Source of the DNA: Pedobacter polaris
GTDB lineage: Bacteria > Bacteroidota > Bacteroidia > Sphingobacteriales > Sphingobacteriaceae
Assembly (NCBI RefSeq): GCF_005116505.1
Contig: NZ_SWBR01000002.1
Location: forward strand, 186,314 to 250,313
Direction: 5' to 3'
DNA: 64,000 nucleotides
A model generated the notes under the pieces. That model saw only the letters and a list, made by a program, of their open reading frames with translations, was not told where the DNA came from and did no database searches. A program made the translations under genes and the position numbers. This document shows positions 55,635 through 63,959 of the stretch, piece by piece. Positions within the stretch are counted from its first letter, which is position 1, and every line of letters begins with the position of its first letter.

Positions 55635-57227
55635 TTATTGGCTAGCTATTAGTAACTGCCTCAAGTCATCTAAAGTATTAATTTCATCGGCTTTTTTATC
55701 TTTTCGCCAACGGGCGATGCGTGGAAAACGTAAGGCCAAACCAGCTTTATGTCTTTTGCTCTCGGCTATACCTTCAAATGCAATTTCAAAAACAAGTTCT
55801 GGTTTTACTGTTCTAACCGGACCAAATTTTTCTATTGCATTTTTGTTTACAAATGAATTTACTTCTTTAATTTCTTTATCTGTTAAACCAGAGTAAGCTT
55901 TAGCAATGGTAATGAGTTGCTCTCCATCTCTTACAGCAAAAGTATAATCGGTGTAAAAATTGGCTCTTCTTCCGCTTCCTTTTTGTGCATAAATCATTAC
56001 GGTATCAACGGTGTAGGGGTTTATTTTCCATTTCCACCAATCGCCACGCTTACGTCCGGTATGAAACACCGAATCTAATTTTTTAAGCATTATGCCTTCG
56101 CTATTGATAGCTCTAGCTGTCTCTCTTAATTCAGCCAGCTTTTCCCAACTTTCAAATTCAATAACCGGAGATAATAAAACGATGTCTTTTATTGCTAAAT
56201 TTCCAATAATATCCACTAAAATCTTTCTTCGTTCTGCTAAAGGTTCCTGTCGGATATCTATCCCTTTGTGTTCTAAAATATCATAAGTAAAGAAGCCTAT
56301 TGGTGCATCATTAAGTTGAGATTTATTTATTGTTTTACGGTTTAGTCTTTGTTGTAGCATACTAAATGATTGTACATTTCCATCTTTAACCGAAAGTATT
56401 TCTCCATCTAAAACAGTACCATCTGGTAAATCATCTTTCAAAAAATGCAATTCTGGAAATTGGTCAGTCACTAGCTCTTCACCCCGCGACCAAATAAATA
56501 ATTCGCCATTTCGTTTTACAATTTGTCCACGAATGCCATCCCATTTCCATTCGGCTTGCCAAGCGCTTGTTTCTCCTAAGTTTTCTGGTTCGGTTTCTAA
56601 AGCATAAGCTAAACAAAAGGGGTAAGGCCAAGAATTATCAGTGTTTACGTGGGCGCCAGCAATTAATTCTTGATAAGTGATTTCATTCGGCAACCACTTA
56701 CCCATAATGCTGTGCATTATCTTGCTACTGTCTTCTTCGCCGTGTTTAGCGATAGCATTAACCAACATTTTATTAGAAACTCCAATTCTAAAATTACCAG
56801 ATATTAACTTGTTAAAAATGAAACGTTCTTGCGTATTAAGGCTATTCCAAGCATTTAAAATGTATTCTTTTTTAGCCTCATCTGTTTCTCCATTTAGTTG
56901 AGCAAGCTCGGTAATCCATTGGTGTAAAGGTTTATCAACTGCATTTTCTGCTGGTGGAAGGACCAAAGCAATCGTTTCACTTAAATCGCCTACGCTACTG
57001 TAACTTTCTGAAAATAACCATTCTGGAATTCCACTTAATTCAATTGCCCATTGTTTAATTAAGGCCGTATTTACAGGTCTTTTAGGTTTTTTACCAGTAA
57101 ACATTGCAATAACATAAGGTTTATCTTTATCATTGGCTTCATTAAAATAAGAAACCAATGCTGCAATTTTATCATTTGTTTTATTGCTAAGCTCTAATTC
57201 TTGGATCAGTTGTGAAAATCGCTTCAT
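55635..57227 (-). CDS. ATP-dependent DNA ligase (repair-associated)
   Basis: Joins DNA nicks using ATP. The order of domains is an N-terminal DNA-binding domain (about 1-200), an adenylation domain with catalytic Lys228 in EWKWDGIRGQ, and an OB-fold domain at the C-terminus (about 420-530). 530 residues. In Bacteroidetes and Proteobacteria this ligase is encoded with a metallo-beta-lactamase exonuclease, an Lhr-type helicase and a phosphoesterase. All four are in this window. The ATG overlaps the exonuclease stop codon (4 bases), so the two are coupled. Confidence 0.95.
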   Translation of the reverse strand: MKRFSQLIQELELSNKTNDKIAALVSYFNEANDKDKPYVIAMFTGKKPKRPVNTALIKQWAIELSGIPEWLFSESYSSVGDLSETIALVLPPAENAVDKPLHQWITELAQLNGETDEAKKEYILNAWNSLNTQERFIFNKLISGNFRIGVSNKMLVNAIAKHGEEDSSKIMHSIMGKWLPNEITYQELIAGAHVNTDNSWPYPFCLAYALETEPENLGETSAWQAEWKWDGIRGQIVKRNGELFIWSRGEELVTDQFPELHFLKDDLPDGTVLDGEILSVKDGNVQSFSMLQQRLNRKTINKSQLNDAPIGFFTYDILEHKGIDIRQEPLAERRKILVDIIGNLAIKDIVLLSPVIEFESWEKLAELRETARAINSEGIMLKKLDSVFHTGRKRGDWWKWKINPYTVDTVMIYAQKGSGRRANFYTDYTFAVRDGEQLITIAKAYSGLTDKEIKEVNSFVNKNAIEKFGPVRTVKPELVFEIAFEGIAESKRHKAGLALRFPRIARWRKDKKADEINTLDDLRQLLIASQ

Positions 57228-58255
57228 TTTGTTTCCTCTTTAGGATTTTCATTCACTTCACCAATTACCTCATCATCTTCTGCACCATATTTAGTAGTAA
57301 CTTCTTCAGAGCAGATGCCAATTTCATTTAAATATTTCGAGAAAACAGCAGTAGAGCCATGTGTAACAAATACTTTTTCAGCTTCTGTAGCTTTAATGGC
57401 TGATAATAATCCTGGCCAATCTGCATGGTCGCTTAAAGCAAAACCAGCATCTGCACTTCTCCATCTTCTGCCTGCTCTAACAGCCATCCAACCAGAGCAA
57501 ACGCCAATTGCAGGTTGTTGTAAGCTTTTCACCCATCTTCCATCAGCTAACGCAGGAGGGATGATTATAATGCCTTTTTGCAATTCATCTTTTTTGATGT
57601 CTATATCAATTCTTATCGTTTCAGGTAATTCTACTCCAGCCGCTGCAAAACCTTCGTTTAAATTGGCAATAGAATTATGTACGTAAATTGGGTATTCGCC
57701 AGCTAAGTTTTTAATTAACCTTTGTGCTTTACCCAAACTATAAGCAACCAAAATGCTTGTTTTACCTTTGTTATTATTGTCTTTTACCCAATTCTTTATT
57801 TGCGCAAATATTAATTCTTGCTCTTGCCAAGTATAAATGGGTAATCCAAAAGTACTTTCAGAAACAAAAGTGTGGCATTTTACAGGTTCAAAAGCGGTAC
57901 TAATTCCATCATATTCTACTTTATAGTCACCAGAAACCACACAGATTTCTCCTTTGTATTCTAGCCTAATTTGCGCCGATCCAATTACATGTCCTGCTGG
58001 GAAAAGACTCAGTTTAACACCATTTATATCTATTTCCTTATTGTATGGCAAGGTTTGCACATTATCTTCTAAACCATAACGTTGTTTTAATATGGGCTTA
58101 GTAAGTTCATGGCATAAATAATTCTTATTTCCCCATTTTACATGATCGGCATGGCCATGTGTGGTAACCGCATAATCTACAGGATGCCAAGGATCAATAT
58201 AAAAATTGCCTTGCTTGCAATAAATTCCTCGATTTGTAAATTTTATTAGTGCCAT
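57224..58255 (-). CDS. Ligase-associated metallo-beta-lactamase exonuclease
   Basis: DNA exonuclease of the beta-CASP/metallo-beta-lactamase type in the ligase-linked repair system. The metal site THGHADHVKWG is near the N-terminus, with later motifs SGDYKVEYDG, LSDHADWPGLL and VTHGSTAVF. The start was taken at ATG 58255 (343 residues). The frame to 58279 adds eight residues not typical of the family. It is first in the exonuclease-ligase operon and faces a satD-like gene across a region with four palindromic sites, so a shared regulator is plausible. Confidence 0.92.
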   Translation of the reverse strand: MALIKFTNRGIYCKQGNFYIDPWHPVDYAVTTHGHADHVKWGNKNYLCHELTKPILKQRYGLEDNVQTLPYNKEIDINGVKLSLFPAGHVIGSAQIRLEYKGEICVVSGDYKVEYDGISTAFEPVKCHTFVSESTFGLPIYTWQEQELIFAQIKNWVKDNNNKGKTSILVAYSLGKAQRLIKNLAGEYPIYVHNSIANLNEGFAAAGVELPETIRIDIDIKKDELQKGIIIIPPALADGRWVKSLQQPAIGVCSGWMAVRAGRRWRSADAGFALSDHADWPGLLSAIKATEAEKVFVTHGSTAVFSKYLNEIGICSEEVTTKYGAEDDEVIGEVNENPKEETK

Positions 58256-58298
58256 TTTGCTATTATAACGAACAAACAAACAATAAGTTTTTGTTTTG

Positions 58299-58320
58299 TT
58301 ATCGGCATTTTAGCCGATAA
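58299..58320. promoter_or_regulatory. Operator-like palindrome 1 of 4
   Basis: TTATCGGC, six bases, GCCGATAA: a perfect 8-bp inverted repeat. Lies 44 bases upstream of the exonuclease ATG. Confidence 0.75.
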
Positions 58321-58326
58321 ATACAA

Positions 58327-58348
58327 TTATCGGGTATTTAGCCGATAT
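58327..58348. promoter_or_regulatory. Operator-like palindrome 2 of 4
   Basis: TTATCGGG, six bases, GCCGATAT. Starts exactly 28 bases after site 1. Confidence 0.75.
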
Positions 58349-58354
58349 ATTAAA

Positions 58355-58376
58355 TTATCGGGTAATTAGCCGATAT
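58355..58376. promoter_or_regulatory. Operator-like palindrome 3 of 4
   Basis: TTATCGGG, six bases, GCCGATAT. Starts exactly 28 bases after site 2. Its right end overlaps a -7-like GATATTTG (58372-58379), which is one base off the TAnnTTTG consensus and could be the satD promoter. Confidence 0.75.
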
Positions 58377-58382
58377 TTGGAA

Positions 58383-58404
58383 TTATCGTGCATTTACCCG
58401 ATAT
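58383..58404. promoter_or_regulatory. Operator-like palindrome 4 of 4
   Basis: TTATCGTG, six bases, CCCGATAT. Degenerate copy, starting exactly 28 bases after site 3 and ending 7 bases before the satD-like ATG. Confidence 0.65.
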
Positions 58405-58411
58405 TAGTATT

Positions 58412-59023
58412 ATGATTGCTGTAATAACAGGAGATATAATTAACTCTAGGACATTGCCAGAAGAATGGATAAGTACATTAAAAAGTGCTTTAGAGGGGTT
58501 ATTTGGTGAAAATTTGAAGTGGGAAATATTTAGAGGAGATAGTTTTCAGGTTGAATTAAACGCAAAAGATGCCCTAATAAATGCCATATATATTAAGGCT
58601 TGTATCAAAACGTTAAAAAAGGCAGATGTTAGAATAGGCATAGGTATTGGAAAGAAAAGTATCAGTGCTGAAAAAGTTACTGAGGCTAATGGAGAAGCTT
58701 ACATTAACTCTGGATCTGCTTTTGATACTTTAAAAATAAACAAGACAAATATGGCACTAAAAACTCCTTGGATTAATTTTGATGAAGAAATGAATTTATC
58801 AATTCGTTTAGCATTAATTGCCATGGATAGTTGGGGCCAAATTACTGCTGAAATGGTAAGATATGCTATTGAAAATCAAAATACAAAGCAAGATAAAATT
58901 GCCAAAATATCAGGAAGGAGCCAATCTTCTGTTAGTGAGGCTTTAAAAAGAGCCCATTTTACAGAAATTATGGAGCTAGAAAATAGATATAGAAACCAAG
59001 TGACTAACCTAATTAAAAAATAA
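58412..59023 (+). CDS. SatD-like protein with C-terminal helix-turn-helix
   Basis: Member of the SatD group: N-terminal domain beginning MIAVITGDIINSRTLP, central RGDSFQVEL and VRIGIGIGKK, then a winged-HTH-like end (about 155-190, KQDKIAKISGRSQSSVSEAL). 203 residues from ATG 58412. An upstream GTG at 58388 lies inside the fourth palindrome and was rejected. In streptococci SatD is named for acid tolerance, but its molecular role is unknown. The HTH and the four operators just upstream suggest that it represses its own gene. Its stop shares a base with the next ATG. Confidence 0.85.
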   Translation: MIAVITGDIINSRTLPEEWISTLKSALEGLFGENLKWEIFRGDSFQVELNAKDALINAIYIKACIKTLKKADVRIGIGIGKKSISAEKVTEANGEAYINSGSAFDTLKINKTNMALKTPWINFDEEMNLSIRLALIAMDSWGQITAEMVRYAIENQNTKQDKIAKISGRSQSSVSEALKRAHFTEIMELENRYRNQVTNLIKK

Positions 59024-59724
59024 TGGAAATCGCCTTGCTAAAACTTTTGTTGGCTCATGTATTGGGCGATTTCTTTTTACAACCAAATGCTTGGGTTATA
59101 GAAAAAGAAGATAAAAAACTCAAATCTAATAAGCTTTATCTACATCTTGTAATTCATTCTGCCTTAATCTTTATCATTTTTGCTTCTTTTGATGTTTGGG
59201 CAGTAGCTTTGACAATAGGTTTAGGTCATGGGATTATTGACGCGATGAAGTTGATGTTTCAAAAGGATAAAACAAAAAGAATATGGTTTTTTGTTGATCA
59301 GATATTACATGTAGCCTTAATTATTGCTTGTTGGCAATACTATTTCCATGCTCCAATAAATTTAGGTTTTTTACAAAATAATCAGTTTTGGTTATTCTTG
59401 CTCGGTGCATTATTTTTAACATCGCCTGCAGCTATATTTATTAGGGTAATTATTGCGAAATGGATACCAGAAAAGGCTTCAACCTCATTACAAGATGCAG
59501 GTAAATTTATTGGTATAATGGAACGCTTGCTGATTTATCTTTTTGTATGCACGCACCATTTTGAAGCTGTCGGCTTTTTATTAGCGGCTAAATCTATTTT
59601 TAGATTCGGAGATTTAAAAGACGCACATGACATTAAACTTACCGAGTACGTATTAATTGGGACTTTGTTGAGCTTCGGAATAGCCTTAATTGTAGCCATG
59701 AGCGTATTAAATTTCAATCTCTAA
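59023..59724 (+). CDS. DUF3307 domain-containing membrane protein
   Basis: Polytopic membrane protein of 233 residues with about six hydrophobic segments, recognised as DUF3307 by the N-terminal LLKLLLAHVLGDFFLQPNAW and by GHGIIDAMKLM in the second segment. The start shares a base with the SatD-like stop codon (TAATG), so the two are translated together. This SatD-DUF3307 pairing is one I recall from other Bacteroidetes genomes. The function is unknown. A terminator follows. Confidence 0.85.
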   Translation: MEIALLKLLLAHVLGDFFLQPNAWVIEKEDKKLKSNKLYLHLVIHSALIFIIFASFDVWAVALTIGLGHGIIDAMKLMFQKDKTKRIWFFVDQILHVALIIACWQYYFHAPINLGFLQNNQFWLFLLGALFLTSPAAIFIRVIIAKWIPEKASTSLQDAGKFIGIMERLLIYLFVCTHHFEAVGFLLAAKSIFRFGDLKDAHDIKLTEYVLIGTLLSFGIALIVAMSVLNFNL

Positions 59725-59771
59725 GGTTAAGTGTGGTTCAGCGAAGACCTCAGTTAAGGTAACTGAAAGCC

Positions 59772-59788
59772 TATCGGAAATGACAAAC
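59772..59788 (-). repeat. Dispersed TGTCAT-type intergenic repeat
   Basis: Read on the minus strand it begins TTTGTCATTTCCGATAG, the same start as the repeat at 14838. Lies between convergent genes. Confidence 0.35.
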
Positions 59789-59825
59789 ATTTGAAACAAA
59801 GAGAATAATGAATTGCATTCAACTA

Positions 59826-59860
59826 AAAAGCCTCAAATATTAAATACTTGAGGCTTTTAT
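59826..59860. terminator. Bidirectional terminator between DUF3307 and S9 peptidase genes
   Basis: AAAAGCCTCAA (59826-59836) and TTGAGGCTTTT (59848-59858) form a perfect 11-bp stem with A/T-rich tails on both sides, between two convergent genes. Confidence 0.8.
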
Positions 59861-59880
59861 TATTTAGAGATTTCTCTCTA

Positions 59881-62052
59881 TTATCTTGCGCCTGGAGGGC
59901 AGTTCTCTTTTAAGAATTTAGTAAAAGTTAAGCCTAAATGTTGTCTAGTTCCTTCGCCTTCAGAAATTCCATGTGTACGATTTGGATAACTCATTAATTG
60001 AAATACTTTTTTGTTTTTAATTAATTCATTAATTAACATTTCTGCATTTTGATAATGAACATTGTCATCTCCGGTACCATGTACATACAATAAATTTCCT
60101 TTCAAGTTTTTAGCATAAGTAATAGGCGAACCTTTTACATAAGCATCTGTATTAGGGAAAGGTGTTCCCATATAACGTTCTTGGTAAATATTATCGTAAG
60201 TTAACTGGTTAGCAACCGCAGCTACAGCAATACCAGTTTTATAAATTTCTGGATATTGGAACAATAAGTTAAGTGTTGATGAACCACCACCACTCCAACC
60301 ATGTACAGCAACACGATCCTTATCCATAAATGGATAAGTTGCCAATAGTTTTTTAGTAGCCATAGCTTGATCACGAATATTAATTACGCCTATGTTTTTA
60401 TAAATAGCCTTTCTCCAAGCTGCACCTTTTGGAACTGGAGCACCACGGTTATCCATAGAAATATAGATGTAACCATCCTTAGCCATATCACCTGCATATA
60501 AGCCAGTTGTGCCAGCGCCCCAAACATCAGCAGCAGTTTGGGAAGCAGGTTCACCATACACATAAAATAAAACAGGATATTTTTTTGTAGCATCAAAATT
60601 ATCAGGCTTTTTCATCCAACCATCCATTTCAACACCATCTTCTGTAGTTACTTTAAAAAATTCTACTTTGTTTTTAGGAGGTGTTTGTTTTGCCAATTGA
60701 CTAGTAATGCTTCCATCCATAGAAATTGGTTGGTTTGCCGCAAAGTTCATCCACTCTGTTACTGGAGAAATTACAGAACTATTGTAACTGTGACGAGCAA
60801 ATAATCCATTAGGAGAAATAGAATAACTATGTGTGCCAGGTAAAACAGAAGGAGTAACCATTTCTAATTTACCTTTACCATCTAATTTCGTTTTATATAA
60901 ATATTTTTGAGTTGCATTAGTTGGTGATGCTAAAAAATAAACTGTATTATTTTTTTCATCCACTAAACTTACATCTATTACATCGTAGTTGCCTTTTGTA
61001 ATTAATGTTTCTTTTTTACCATCTCGGCTAATGCGATACAAGTGTGTATAACCGTCTTTATCTGATTGGTAAACAAATTCCTTATTGCCATTTAACCAAA
61101 AAAAGCTGTCTTGAGCATCTATCCAAGCTTTATTATTTTCTTTGTAAATTTCTGCACTAGCTCCAGTTGTGGCATTGGCAACAAATAATTTACTTTCATT
61201 TTGCTCACGATTTAATTGTTGTAAAATTACTTCGTTTGTATTTGGAATCCAATCCATACGAGGGATATAGTGTTGAACATTATCACCAGGAACTGCTAAC
61301 CAGTTTGTTTTCGCAGTTTCAATATCTACAACACCAATTTTGCAAGAAGAAGGATCTTGGCCAACTTTAGGGTATTCTACAGGAACATTAAAAGAATAGA
61401 TCGAATCTGTATTGTTAATCATTAAGAAATTTTTGATTTTGGTTGCATCAATTTCCCAGTAAGCAATAGATTTTCCATCTGGCGACCATCTAAAACCATC
61501 TAAACAGCCAAATTCTTCTTCATAAACCCAATCAAAAGTCCCATTTATCATTCTCGCAGTTCCATTTGTAGTTAATGCTTTTATAGCACCACTTGCTAAA
61601 TCTTCTACATATATATTATGCTCACTAACATAGGCAACTTTGCTACCATCAGGTGAAAATTTAGCAAACATTAATGATGATGCAGGTTTGCCCTTTCCAA
61701 TTTGTTTTAAAGTATTATTTGTAATGTCAGCAACCCAATAGTCTCCACGGCTATCTTGACGCCAAACTCTCTTTGTATTTGTATAAATTAAAGCTTTTGT
61801 ACCATCGCTGGTTAAATCAAAGCTCCTTACATTTAATGGACTAGTTGCGTTTGCAGGTGTTAGCAATTGCCTGCTTACTACTGTTTTGCGATCGTTTTTA
61901 GGTAAAGTAATGGTAACGATTTCTCCACCAGCATTTTGATAATAACTGTTCCCGTCTTTAGTCCAGTTAATGCCACCTCTCTGTGCTTTTACATTGCTAT
62001 TACCAATAAAGGCTACAATTGCAACAGCGATAAATAGTTTAGTTAATTTCAT
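59881..62052 (-). CDS. Secreted S9 dipeptidyl peptidase IV-like protease
   Basis: Exported serine peptidase that releases X-Pro or similar dipeptides. 723 residues: signal peptide 1-23 (ends NVKAQ), an N-terminal propeller with the DPP-IV domain (about 90-460, DWVYEEEFG carries the substrate-amine-binding Glu pair), then the hydrolase domain. The triad is Ser587 in HGWSGGGS, Asp662 in HGTGDDNVH and His694 in PNRTHGIS. The EEEFG segment supports true dipeptidyl-peptidase activity. One base separates its start codon region from the stop codon of the upstream LtaS-like gene, so they form an operon. Confidence 0.94.
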   Translation of the reverse strand: MKLTKLFIAVAIVAFIGNSNVKAQRGGINWTKDGNSYYQNAGGEIVTITLPKNDRKTVVSRQLLTPANATSPLNVRSFDLTSDGTKALIYTNTKRVWRQDSRGDYWVADITNNTLKQIGKGKPASSLMFAKFSPDGSKVAYVSEHNIYVEDLASGAIKALTTNGTARMINGTFDWVYEEEFGCLDGFRWSPDGKSIAYWEIDATKIKNFLMINNTDSIYSFNVPVEYPKVGQDPSSCKIGVVDIETAKTNWLAVPGDNVQHYIPRMDWIPNTNEVILQQLNREQNESKLFVANATTGASAEIYKENNKAWIDAQDSFFWLNGNKEFVYQSDKDGYTHLYRISRDGKKETLITKGNYDVIDVSLVDEKNNTVYFLASPTNATQKYLYKTKLDGKGKLEMVTPSVLPGTHSYSISPNGLFARHSYNSSVISPVTEWMNFAANQPISMDGSITSQLAKQTPPKNKVEFFKVTTEDGVEMDGWMKKPDNFDATKKYPVLFYVYGEPASQTAADVWGAGTTGLYAGDMAKDGYIYISMDNRGAPVPKGAAWRKAIYKNIGVINIRDQAMATKKLLATYPFMDKDRVAVHGWSGGGSSTLNLLFQYPEIYKTGIAVAAVANQLTYDNIYQERYMGTPFPNTDAYVKGSPITYAKNLKGNLLYVHGTGDDNVHYQNAEMLINELIKNKKVFQLMSYPNRTHGISEGEGTRQHLGLTFTKFLKENCPPGAR

Positions 62053-62053
62053 G

Positions 62054-63919
62054 TTATAGTTTTATAAATTGTTGATATACTGTTTGTAAGTAGGATTGTC
62101 CTAATTTAAGATTGTGATTCGTTTTTATAATATCTTTTGAATTGCTATTGTACAAAATATTTTTCCCAATGTTATCAAATGTAACGCAATGGTTATCATT
62201 TACGAAGCCCAAGCCGTTGTCCCAGGTAAAGAAGGCAAAGTGTTTGGTATATGGATTTAATAAGTTTTTACTCCATAAAAAATCTTGATGAGGAATATTT
62301 AATTGTGCCAATAAGGTTGCTGCAATGTCTTGTTGACTACCTATTTGACTTAATTTTTTGCCTTTATATTCATCTTTAATTACATCGCCATAAAAGAGTA
62401 AAGGAATATGGTAGCGCTGAGGTTGAAATATTTCGAACTTGTTTTTTGGATAAAGATGCCCATGATCTGCTACAAATATAAATAGTGTGTTTTTATACCA
62501 TGCTTGTTTTCTAGCTGCAATTAGATAAGAATTAATACACGAATCAGTATAAAAAGCTGTGCTTTTAAACTCTTGAATGATATCTTTTTTACCAAACTTA
62601 GGTGTAGTAGGAACTTCAAAGGGTTCGTGATTGGTTAAAGATAAAATGGTAGAAAAGAAAGGTTGCTTAGTTTGATTGAGTTCTTGCAACTGCCTATTGA
62701 AAACCAGCCCATCATAAGCTCCCCATTTGGAATTCATGTCTTTCTTGTCAAAACTATTTTTATCTATTAGTTTTTGATAGCTGTGACCTAAAATAAAAGC
62801 TTTGTAATTATCAAACTCTGACTCACCACCATAATAAAATGAGGTTTGATAATTGTTTTGGAAAAGCTTCTGACTAATGGCAGGGATTTTCTGCATCTTT
62901 TCAGGCCACTTTACAATACTTCCTGTTCCAAGAGTAGGAAAGCCTGTAAGAGTTCCAATTAAACCTTTGTCAGTTCTGTTTCCGGCAGCATAAATATTAG
63001 TAAATAAAACGCCTTTATTTGTTAAACTGTCAAAATTTGGGGTAATTCCATCTTCGTTTCCAAGTGTTTTTGTTAAGTCTGCTGTAAAACTCTCTAAAAT
63101 AAAAATTACAATATTTGGTCGCTTAGTTTTTAAAATAGAAACCGTTGTATCTTTTTCTACGCTGTATAACTCTGTAATTTCTTTTTCTGCAGTTGCATTA
63201 TCAAAGTATAAGTATGGATTTTTGTTTGTCTTTTTAGATGCTAAAATACTTGAGATTAAATTCCACTCTGTATTTAAGGAAGCATGATTTAAAATCTCAT
63301 ATTTAGAGAAATAGGCCATGCTTTGATTGTTAGGTGCAACATCCCAACCACCTCTAATCAATAAAAAGTTAACACCAAGCAGAATAACAGTAACAATTAC
63401 TTTTAGCCAAAATGGTGTTTTAATAAAGTTAATTTGTTTTTTATTGATTAAAAAGTTCAGGTATAATCCTGACCCAATCAATATAATTAGCACAAATAAA
63501 GACAATAGGATAGGGGAAGAAGCGCTTGAAGCAAATGCTTCATTTGGTGTGTCAACAGCAAATGAAAGTGCTCTCGCATTAACTTTGCTACCCCATTCTC
63601 TATAAATATTAAAATTAATAACAGAAAGCAGACTGAAAACTACAATTAAAATCTTGTTGTAAACTGATGCCCATTTTAAACTGATATGATCTCTTTTAGA
63701 GAAATACCAAATAGAGAAAATAATTAGCGGAATCACGACTAAGTAAGCAGTCATTGATAAATCTAAGCGTAACGCATGGTAAAAGGTAGATAGCTTTTCT
63801 CCAAATGGGAGGCCTCTCAGTTTTTTATGAAAGATAAATAAGAAGATAAATCTATCTAGGGCAAAGAATAATAACCAGAATAAAAAAAATCGTACAAAAA
63901 AAATCAGGCTTTTAAACAT
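62054..63919 (-). CDS. LtaS-like sulfatase-fold phosphoglycerol transferase family membrane enzyme
   Basis: 621 residues: about five membrane helices in the first 200, then an alkaline-phosphatase/sulfatase-fold domain (about 255-560) outside the membrane. ILESFTADLTKTLG brings the metal-binding Glu, GNRTDKGLIGTLTG has the nucleophile Thr, and FVADHGHLYPK the metal-binding Asp-His. Gram-negative relatives transfer phosphate-containing groups to membrane glycans or lipids. Teichoic acid is not expected here, so the acceptor is unknown. Its ATG lies inside a terminator-shaped hairpin. First gene of the operon with the DPP-IV-like peptidase. Confidence 0.9.
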   Translation of the reverse strand: MFKSLIFFVRFFLFWLLFFALDRFIFLFIFHKKLRGLPFGEKLSTFYHALRLDLSMTAYLVVIPLIIFSIWYFSKRDHISLKWASVYNKILIVVFSLLSVINFNIYREWGSKVNARALSFAVDTPNEAFASSASSPILLSLFVLIILIGSGLYLNFLINKKQINFIKTPFWLKVIVTVILLGVNFLLIRGGWDVAPNNQSMAYFSKYEILNHASLNTEWNLISSILASKKTNKNPYLYFDNATAEKEITELYSVEKDTTVSILKTKRPNIVIFILESFTADLTKTLGNEDGITPNFDSLTNKGVLFTNIYAAGNRTDKGLIGTLTGFPTLGTGSIVKWPEKMQKIPAISQKLFQNNYQTSFYYGGESEFDNYKAFILGHSYQKLIDKNSFDKKDMNSKWGAYDGLVFNRQLQELNQTKQPFFSTILSLTNHEPFEVPTTPKFGKKDIIQEFKSTAFYTDSCINSYLIAARKQAWYKNTLFIFVADHGHLYPKNKFEIFQPQRYHIPLLFYGDVIKDEYKGKKLSQIGSQQDIAATLLAQLNIPHQDFLWSKNLLNPYTKHFAFFTWDNGLGFVNDNHCVTFDNIGKNILYNSNSKDIIKTNHNLKLGQSYLQTVYQQFIKL

Positions 63920-63959
63920 TGGCGCAATTTAATAAAAATGCCAAAATAAAAGCCTGATT
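63896..63959 (-). promoter_or_regulatory. Terminator-shaped hairpin over the LtaS-like start codon
   Basis: On the minus strand AATCAGGCTTTTA (63959-63947) pairs perfectly with TAAAAGCCTGATT (63914-63902), which is followed by a U-run. An inner stem TTGGC/GCCAA (63944-63940 with 63923-63919) holds the A of the start codon. Codons 2-6 lie in the closing arm. Confidence 0.55.

Noticed and set aside
58299-58404. CRISPR-like array
   Set aside because: Repeats are regular, but spacers are only 6 bases, there are four units, and no cas genes are near. The palindromic design and position between divergent genes fit operators.
58388-58411. GTG start for the satD-like gene
   Set aside because: The codon is inside the fourth palindrome and the ATG at 58412 gives the standard family N-terminus (MIAVITGDI).
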